34,961 nucleotides of DNA, taken from positions 1 through 34,961 of the forward strand of contig CAZQRO010000007.1 in assembly GCA_964595785.1 (NCBI GenBank), given 5' to 3'. The stretch is from Bovifimicola sp964595785 (GTDB lineage Bacteria > Bacillota > Clostridia > Lachnospirales > Lachnospiraceae). The translations under genes were made by a program, and so were the position numbers. Under the pieces are notes generated by a model. The model ran no database searches. It had not been told where the DNA came from and saw only the letters and a program-made list of their open reading frames with translations. Shown piece by piece: positions 29,234 to 34,961 of the stretch (its first letter is position 1; every line of letters starts with the position of its first letter).

Positions 29234-31456
29234 GTGAAAATAGGGAAAAAGAAAATACCTTCTTCGATTATTTTGGTTACGATTTTAATGTTTGGAGTTC
29301 TGGTTTCAGGAGTTGCTTACATTAATTCTATAAAAGTAAGATATGACAAAATATTTAAACGTGCAATGACTCAAGAGACAGAGCAGGTGATAGAAGATAT
29401 TGATAAACGTATGGGGGATATATTTTATTATCTGGAATATTTTTCTAAATTGGTAGCAGGTCAGGATACCTTTCAATGCGAAAATGGAATTGAACAATTA
29501 GAGCAGGTTATTGTTGGCGAAAAGTTCAATTCATTAGGCATAGCTGACACAAATGGAAATGCATGTATGTTAGATGGCTCAAAGAAGGACGTTTCAGCAG
29601 AAGAATACTTTCAAAAGTCACTAAATGGAGAATATGTTGTCACAGATACGATAATTGATAATAGTAATTCGACCAATATATATAGTATTCCTATAACGCA
29701 GAGCAAACGGATTCTTGGTGTAATCTTTGCAGAAAATGCTACCGGTGATGTAGAGAATAACCTGATTGCTGAAAGTATGGATATAGAGAATAATTTATGG
29801 ATTGTTAACAGTGACGGACAGATAATGCTTAATACAACAAGAAACAATCAATATAATGATGATGAGAATATTTTTAATATTTTCAAATCAGAAAAAGGTA
29901 ATAATGGTGCAGCAAGTAAATTAAAAGATAAAATCAGGAAAAAACAATCAGGTTTCATTAGCATAAATCTTGAAAATACTGAGAAAATTCTTTATTTTAA
30001 GCCGGTAGACATTAACGGCTGGTATGTGTTAACTGTTATGTCAAAAGATAAAATTAGTGAAGATAAAAACGAAATATTATCTAAAACTAATTTTACTGTT
30101 TTGGCATTTACGGTAATATATGCAATTACATTAATATTTGTGGTAATGTTACAGAACAGAAACAAGCAAAAGATTGAACATATTGCTTATGTAGATGAAC
30201 TTACAGGTGGTATTTCTTTTACAAAGTTTAAAGAAGACGTAGATAAACTGCTTAGGAATTCATCAGAACAATATGCGTTAGTAGACCTTGACATAGATAA
30301 ATTCAAATATATTAATGATATCTTCGGGTACGAAGAAGGAAATAATGTCATAAGGTTTATATGGAATGAGATTGACAATATAATGGAAAGTGGAGAAGTG
30401 TTTGCTCATTACAGAGCAGACCGATTCGTGTTATTATTAAAGTCTAATGATATGGATCATGTGGTGAAAAGGATGGAGATGTTGTCACTTACATCAGCTA
30501 AGCGTGAATCATGCAATGAGAAGAATTATGAAATTATTTTGTCTATTGGCATTTATCCTATTGATAAGAGAATGTTCCAAATTGACACCGCTATGGACAG
30601 GGCGGAGCTGACTAAGAAATCAATAAAGGGTAAGCACAGAAAAATATATGCAATTTATGATGAAGAGTTAAGGCAGAAGATTCTAAAAGATCAGGAAATT
30701 GAAAATATGATGGAAAAAGCTCTTCAAAATGAAGAATTTAAGGTATATTACCAGCCAAAATATAATTCTTCAACAAGTGAATTAACAGGTGCAGAAGCAT
30801 TGGTGAGATGGTATAATGAAGAAATCGGAATGATTTTTCCAAACGAATTCATACCGGTATTTGAAAATAATGGCTTTATTGTGGACTTAGATGAATATAT
30901 GTTTGAGCATGTATGCAGAGATGTTAGAAAATGGCTGGATGAAGGCTGCATGGTTGTGCCGGTGTCGGTTAATCTGTCGCAGCTTCAGCTATATAATCTC
31001 AGATTTATAGAGGAATATAAAGACATTCTTGAAAAATATGATATTCCTCCGGAATATATCCAGCTTGAACTTACAGAGACAACACTGTTTACGGAAGCAG
31101 ATATTTTGATTAATATAATTGATGAATTACATAAAATAGGCTTCAAGATATTGATGGATGATTTTGGGACAGGTTACTCATCGCTTAATATGTTAAAAAA
31201 TGTTCCGGTAGATATTTTGAAATTAGATAAAAGTTTTGTGGATGATATAGGTGATTCAAAGGGTGATATTGTGGTTTCTACTATTGTATCATTAGGACAA
31301 CTTCTTAATATGAAGATTATTGCGGAAGGTGTGGAAACAAAAGAACAATATGAATTTCTAAGAGATATTTTCTGTGATGAAATTCAAGGATATTATTTCT
31401 CAAGACCGATATCGTCGGAAGAATATAGAAACGTAATGGTAAAGGGGGCATTATAG
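29234..31456 (+). CDS. Membrane c-di-GMP phosphodiesterase: sensor domain, degenerate GGDEF, intact EAL
   Basis: This is a 740-residue membrane protein. A helix at about residues 8-30 and another near 285-308 flank an extracellular Cache-like sensor domain. The GGDEF domain is degenerate: the signature site reads RADRF in AHYRADRFVLLLK, so no cyclase activity is expected. The EAL domain keeps its catalytic set: AEALVRW, SVNLSQLQL, LELTETTL, DDFGTGYSSL, KLDKSFV, AEGVET and GYYFSRPI. Thus it should hydrolyse c-di-GMP in response to an outside signal. The start is GTG 29234, eight bases after AGGAG; a TTG at 29195 adjoins the -10 box and is excluded. The HD-GYP gene follows one base after the stop. 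Confidence 0.92.
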   Translation: MKIGKKKIPSSIILVTILMFGVLVSGVAYINSIKVRYDKIFKRAMTQETEQVIEDIDKRMGDIFYYLEYFSKLVAGQDTFQCENGIEQLEQVIVGEKFNSLGIADTNGNACMLDGSKKDVSAEEYFQKSLNGEYVVTDTIIDNSNSTNIYSIPITQSKRILGVIFAENATGDVENNLIAESMDIENNLWIVNSDGQIMLNTTRNNQYNDDENIFNIFKSEKGNNGAASKLKDKIRKKQSGFISINLENTEKILYFKPVDINGWYVLTVMSKDKISEDKNEILSKTNFTVLAFTVIYAITLIFVVMLQNRNKQKIEHIAYVDELTGGISFTKFKEDVDKLLRNSSEQYALVDLDIDKFKYINDIFGYEEGNNVIRFIWNEIDNIMESGEVFAHYRADRFVLLLKSNDMDHVVKRMEMLSLTSAKRESCNEKNYEIILSIGIYPIDKRMFQIDTAMDRAELTKKSIKGKHRKIYAIYDEELRQKILKDQEIENMMEKALQNEEFKVYYQPKYNSSTSELTGAEALVRWYNEEIGMIFPNEFIPVFENNGFIVDLDEYMFEHVCRDVRKWLDEGCMVVPVSVNLSQLQLYNLRFIEEYKDILEKYDIPPEYIQLELTETTLFTEADILINIIDELHKIGFKILMDDFGTGYSSLNMLKNVPVDILKLDKSFVDDIGDSKGDIVVSTIVSLGQLLNMKIIAEGVETKEQYEFLRDIFCDEIQGYYFSRPISSEEYRNVMVKGAL

Positions 31457-31457
31457 C

Positions 31458-32549
31458 ATGGCATTTAAAAGAATTTTACTTTCGGAAGCAGAAGATGGAA
31501 TGGAATTGGCGGGAGATGTGTATGATTCTAAAGGACGTTTGATAGTTCCGTTTGGAAGTATCATTGATAGAGAAACTATTAACAGAATGGATAATTATAA
31601 TGTAGTAGTCATAAAAGTGGTGGAAAAATCAGAGTTAGATGAACTTTTTATGAAAAGCAGTCAGTTAGAAGAACCATCAGGATATTTTGAAAAAATTAAG
31701 AAATCCCAAGAATTCATGGAGTTCGATAAACAGTTTAACGAATCTGTTAACGAGTTGAAAGTTGAATTAAATGATATAGTTTTAAAGAACAAGGAAATTG
31801 ATATCAGGAAAATGATTCTTGATGTTAAGAAGGTTATTGCAGCAAATAAAACTAATCACAATCTGATGGATATGCTAAACTGCATGCGTGGATATGATGA
31901 TTTGACATTTGCACATTCGATGAGTGTTTCACTTATATGTAATGTTATTGCAGGATGGTTTGGATATTCGGATGATGATGCAGATATACTGACTGTAGCA
32001 GGGCTTTTGCATGATATTGGCAAAATAAAAATTCCAAGAGAAATTATTAACAAACCTGCAAAACTTACGGATAAGGAATATAGAATTATCCAGATGCATC
32101 CGGTATTTGGATATGATATTTTAAAAGACCAGCCGATAGATGCAAGAATAAAAAATGTAGCATTAATGCATCATGAAAGATATGATGGAAAAGGTTATCC
32201 GAGAAAACTTATGGGATTGCAGATAGATGAAATGGCAAGAATTGTGGCAATCGCAGATGTATATGATGCAATGACTTCAAATCGTGTATACAGAGAAGGG
32301 ATGTCCCCATTTGATGTAATAGAATATTTTGAAAAATGCATCGATATTTTCGAACCGAAGTTTTTGCTGTTATTTTTACAGAAAACAGCACAGTCATATG
32401 TAAGCAATACAGTTTTACTAAGTGACGGAGAAGAAGGCAAGATTGCAATGATTAATAACAATGCACTTGGAAAACCTGTTGTCATAAGCGGTAATAAAGC
32501 AATAGATTTGTCTAGAGACAAATCTATTAAAATAGTAAAACTTATTTAG
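31458..32549 (+). CDS. HD-GYP domain c-di-GMP phosphodiesterase
   Basis: This 363-residue cytosolic protein has an N-terminal region of ~135 residues (a DUF3391-like start, KRILLSEAEDGMELAGDVYD) and a full HD-GYP domain: FAHSMSVSL (His153), LLHDIGKIKIP (His185, Asp186), HPVFGYDIL, HHERYDGKGYP (GYP 246-248) and IADVYDAMTSNRVYR. It should break c-di-GMP down to pGpG or GMP. It starts one base after the EAL gene's stop, behind GGGGG, so both are co-expressed. Its 3' end carries a 12-bp hairpin (32501-32528), and its stop overlaps the stop of the GH13 gene on the other strand by three to four bases. Confidence 0.93.
   Translation: MAFKRILLSEAEDGMELAGDVYDSKGRLIVPFGSIIDRETINRMDNYNVVVIKVVEKSELDELFMKSSQLEEPSGYFEKIKKSQEFMEFDKQFNESVNELKVELNDIVLKNKEIDIRKMILDVKKVIAANKTNHNLMDMLNCMRGYDDLTFAHSMSVSLICNVIAGWFGYSDDDADILTVAGLLHDIGKIKIPREIINKPAKLTDKEYRIIQMHPVFGYDILKDQPIDARIKNVALMHHERYDGKGYPRKLMGLQIDEMARIVAIADVYDAMTSNRVYREGMSPFDVIEYFEKCIDIFEPKFLLLFLQKTAQSYVSNTVLLSDGEEGKIAMINNNALGKPVVISGNKAIDLSRDKSIKIVKLI
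32501..32528. other. 12-bp inverted repeat in the last codons of the HD-GYP gene
   Basis: AATAGATTTGTC and GACAAATCTATT are perfect arms around four bases. It lies just before the stop on the plus strand and 17 bases past the GH13 stop on the minus strand. No T-run follows on either side. It may help end or stabilise one of the convergent transcripts. Confidence 0.5.
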
Positions 32550-34312
32550 TTGTAAATCAATATACCATCAGGAAGTAAAGTATTATGCTTATAACCTAAT
32601 GAAAACAACTGTGATTTTTTAGAAATATTAATAGAATAATCGTTGCCGCTGCAATTTAGCACAACGGTTATTTTTTTATCGTTATCCTCATCATATCTTT
32701 CGTAACACAGAATCCTAGTACTTTCCGGAATATTAATAAATCGGTATAAATTGCTGCGGAGTACAGGGTAAGCTTTTCTCAATGCAATAAGAGATTTAAC
32801 GATTGCAATTTTTTCGTGATATTCACCATGGTTAATCTGTGTCCAGGGCATACAACGACGGCAGTCAGGGTCATGACCGCCTTCTAATGCAATTTCCGTT
32901 CCGTAATATATGCAGACAGTACCGGGCATGGTAAATAATACTGCAAGCTGCTGATAGAAGACATGAAGATTATTTAATTTAGTAGCCAGACGGATTGTAT
33001 CATGTGAATCTAATAAATTAAAAAGTACACGATTAATCTGTTCGGGATACATTGAAAAACATCTGTTGACTGCATATTGAAAATCTGTAGAGGTTTTTGA
33101 TTTATCTGACCAAAAATCGTTGACACTATCACCAAGGGGGTAATTCATAACAGAATCGTATTCATCACCGCGAAGCCATGGTGTACTGTCATGCCATATT
33201 TCGCCAAGTATGTAGAAATCAGGTTTAACTGCCTTAAGCTCACTGTGTATTGCTTTGCAGAGAGTATGGGAGATTTCACCCGCAACATCTAATCGTATTC
33301 CATCAATATTATATTTATCAATCCAGCCTTTTAATACCTTGATAATATATTTAATTACTTTAGGATTGTTAGTATTTAGTTTAGGCATTCCGTCAAAAAA
33401 TGCAAATGTGTAATAATTGCCGGCTTTGGCATTAACAGACCAGCCGCTGGACTTAAAAGGCCACGCATTAACCATAAACCAGTCATAATATTTAGAAGCG
33501 GGACCATTTTTAACAACATCCTGCCAGGGCTTAAAGAATCCACCGGTATGGTTAAATACCCCATCCATCATAACGCGGATTCCGCGGGAATGCGCCTCTG
33601 ACACCATTTCAGTCATATCTTCATCTGAACCGAAATGAGGGTCTAACTTAGTATAACTGATGGTATCATATTTGTGATTACTGCGGCCCTTACATATGGG
33701 AGTCAGGTAAAGTCCTGTTATGCCAAGGTCTTTGAGATAGTCTAATTTGCCGGTAATTCCAGAAATATCCCCACCATAATAATCCATATATTTAACGGAT
33801 TTGTCAGGCGCGCGCCATGGCTTTACATTTTCAGGGTCAATATCGGGATTACCATTACAGAAACGGTCAATAAATATCTGATACCAGATTGTATCATTAA
33901 CCCAATCAGGCGTTTTAATGATATCTGAAGGATTCATCCAGGGAAACATAAATGTCTGATGACGGCCTGTATAATGTTCAAACTCATAGGGCGTATAGAA
34001 GCGGTCTTCATTCATAAAATATTTTTCGGTTTCGTTTTCAATTAAGAAGTGATACTCTAATCTTTTAAATGGAGGGGTAATCTTTACACTCCAGAGAATA
34101 TGGTTCTCTAGAAACTTTTTATCCGTCATCTCTATTTTATCAGGTTCTCTAGAACTGTTAGACCCCATAATACCTGTTTTAAAAGGATCACAGTATAAAA
34201 GCGTAACTTTTGTTATATCGTATCCGGTTCTGATAGAAATAATTACATCATTTTCATTGAGACAATAGCAGTAATTGTCAACACATCGATGATAAATAGC
34301 AGCTAAATTCAT
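32546..34312 (-). CDS. Intracellular GH13 alpha-glucan hydrolase (neopullulanase/cyclomaltodextrinase type)
   Basis: This is a 588-residue cytosolic enzyme without a signal peptide, acting on maltodextrins or cyclodextrins. An N-terminal beta domain (~1-125) leads into the TIM barrel at YQIFIDRFCNGNP. Conserved regions: I, DGVFNH (Asp250); II, GIRLDVAGE (nucleophile Asp342); III, LGEIW (acid Glu371); IV, LLDSHDT (His437, Asp438). GGHDPDCRRCMPW near residue 480 is typical of the GH13_20 neopullulanase group. The N-terminus MNLAAIYHR is as in relatives, supporting the start at 34312. Ends convergent with the HD-GYP gene. The CYTH gene lies upstream on the same strand, about 100 bases away. Confidence 0.93.
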   Translation of the reverse strand: MNLAAIYHRCVDNYCYCLNENDVIISIRTGYDITKVTLLYCDPFKTGIMGSNSSREPDKIEMTDKKFLENHILWSVKITPPFKRLEYHFLIENETEKYFMNEDRFYTPYEFEHYTGRHQTFMFPWMNPSDIIKTPDWVNDTIWYQIFIDRFCNGNPDIDPENVKPWRAPDKSVKYMDYYGGDISGITGKLDYLKDLGITGLYLTPICKGRSNHKYDTISYTKLDPHFGSDEDMTEMVSEAHSRGIRVMMDGVFNHTGGFFKPWQDVVKNGPASKYYDWFMVNAWPFKSSGWSVNAKAGNYYTFAFFDGMPKLNTNNPKVIKYIIKVLKGWIDKYNIDGIRLDVAGEISHTLCKAIHSELKAVKPDFYILGEIWHDSTPWLRGDEYDSVMNYPLGDSVNDFWSDKSKTSTDFQYAVNRCFSMYPEQINRVLFNLLDSHDTIRLATKLNNLHVFYQQLAVLFTMPGTVCIYYGTEIALEGGHDPDCRRCMPWTQINHGEYHEKIAIVKSLIALRKAYPVLRSNLYRFINIPESTRILCYERYDEDNDKKITVVLNCSGNDYSINISKKSQLFSLGYKHNTLLPDGILIYN

Positions 34313-34415
34313 AGTGATACCATACCTTTCCGTAGAACTGCGTAAAAATTACCGCAGGAGCTTTATTTTTATAGTGTTTGGAATTCAAAACAATTTTCAT
34401 TAGAACTTAAGTACG

Positions 34416-34865
34416 TCAGTCAGCGGGCAGTCTGCTTAAAGTACTGTTATGATATTTATCAGAAAAAGTCACATCATCATCAAACCAGTCCGGTTCTGAA
34501 AATGAATTAGCTTCCTCTTCGGAAGGAAATTCAACTTCAGCAATAATTAACCCGTCAAACCTTCCTTCGAAAATATCCAGTTCAACAGTATATTTTTCAA
34601 ATGGAATCAGATAACGTTTTTTAGTGATAATATTGCCATCTGCTTTTTTAATCAAATGGTAATAACTTTCTTTAGTAAGGGGAAGATTATATTCCTCTCT
34701 GGAAAGAAAACCTGTTGATTTATATGTCATATAGTATTCATCATCCTGTTTTCTGATGCGTATTACCGGTTCAGTACACAGGTAAGCCTGCTCAATTTCT
34801 AAATAATTGTATGATGACAAATTCTCCGGCAACTCTTTAATAAGAAACTTTCTTTCTATTTCCAT
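34416..34865 (-). CDS. CYTH-domain protein (triphosphate tunnel metalloenzyme)
   Basis: This is a cytosolic protein of about 149 residues with the ExExK signature at its start (MEIERKFLI) and the tunnel-lining charged pattern (IRIRKQDDEYYMTYKSTG, REEYNLPL, TKKRYLIP, VELDIFEG, IAEVEFPSEEEA, FSDKYHN). This YgiF/CthTTM-like group hydrolyses triphosphate or binds it; the biological substrate is unknown. I chose the inner ATG at 34865, five bases after GGAGG (plus 34871-34875); the outer ATG (34877) overlaps that site. The region beyond is AT-rich and presumably holds its promoter, which I cannot place. Confidence 0.88.
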   Translation of the reverse strand: MEIERKFLIKELPENLSSYNYLEIEQAYLCTEPVIRIRKQDDEYYMTYKSTGFLSREEYNLPLTKESYYHLIKKADGNIITKKRYLIPFEKYTVELDIFEGRFDGLIIAEVEFPSEEEANSFSEPDWFDDDVTFSDKYHNSTLSRLPAD

Positions 34866-34961
34866 AGAAACCTCCATACTTAATAATACTAATCTTATTT
34901 AATATAAATATTTTATCATAAACCGGTATGAAAATGTTATTAATATTATATAAAATGATTT

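Noticed and set aside
34340..34362. Small hairpin (CTGCG/CGCAG) between the CYTH and GH13 genes as a terminator
   Set aside because: The stem is short and imperfect and no T-run follows on the minus strand.

Overview
The window looks like a chromosomal contig from a low-GC Gram-positive anaerobe, most likely a Lachnospiraceae/Clostridia member. This is an inference from the AT-rich sequence with AGGAGG-type ribosome sites, a T-box-controlled type-3 ProS, a KtrAB-type K+ system, a DUF2975/XRE/DUF4173 cassette and lipoprotein-dependent sugar-type ABC permeases. One 100-N scaffold gap (2078-2177) sits inside a tandem repeat. No phage, plasmid, CRISPR or transposase gene was seen.

Layout. 1-1390: 3' end of an FtsX-type permease plus its LolD/MacB-type ATPase. 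1490-3320: a decayed accessory patch with a radical SAM gene that lost its middle, a 33-bp tandem array made from its last codons, a TetR regulator, and the N-terminal stub of a probable pyridoxamine-phosphate-oxidase-like (NimA) gene. 3443-5352: Dabb-domain protein and PepD dipeptidase. 5408-12727: a five-gene operon joining a large substrate-binding lipoprotein, two MalF/MalG-type permeases, an HlyD/MacA-type adaptor, and a protein that fuses a MacB-like ectodomain through a membrane helix to a cytosolic HAD phosphatase; no ATPase is encoded in it. 12756-14167: TrhA/hemolysin III and a PAP2 phosphatase. 14253-16464 (minus): ktrB-ktrA. 16738: tRNA-Leu(UAG). 17188-19586: DUF2975 protein, XRE regulator, DUF4173 protein. 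19658-22497: aldo/keto reductase, then proS behind a T-box leader. 22746-26683: copper module (CsoR operator, csoR, a 348-bp foldback element, copA with a C-terminal chaperone domain, a C_GCAxxG_C_C protein). 26683-29169: nudC, a flippase-like membrane protein and a pseudouridine synthase in a tight run. 29234-32549: an EAL phosphodiesterase with degenerate GGDEF and an HD-GYP phosphodiesterase, both predicted to degrade c-di-GMP. 32546-34865 (minus): an intracellular GH13 neopullulanase-like enzyme and a CYTH-domain protein.

Most notable signal. The leaders of ktrA, the DUF2975 gene and csoR are clearly related to each other although the genes are not. Each has a 5' purine run, a hairpin built from (A/G)CAAACAC and GTGTTTG(T/C) with compensatory changes and an identical 16-nt interior, a UCUUUCAA strand that can pair either with the 5' purine run or with a second purine run exactly 13 nt before the start codon, and a conserved 3' tail ending in AUG. 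This is the layout of a translational switch, and I do not recognise it as a named family. In two copies a small ORF with a similar peptide is embedded; in one its stop overlaps the gene's start codon.

Second signal: the MacB-ectodomain/HAD fusion and its hybrid importer/adaptor operon. Third: two unrelated genes (radical SAM and DUF4173) have their terminal codons plus stop codon tandemly repeated downstream.
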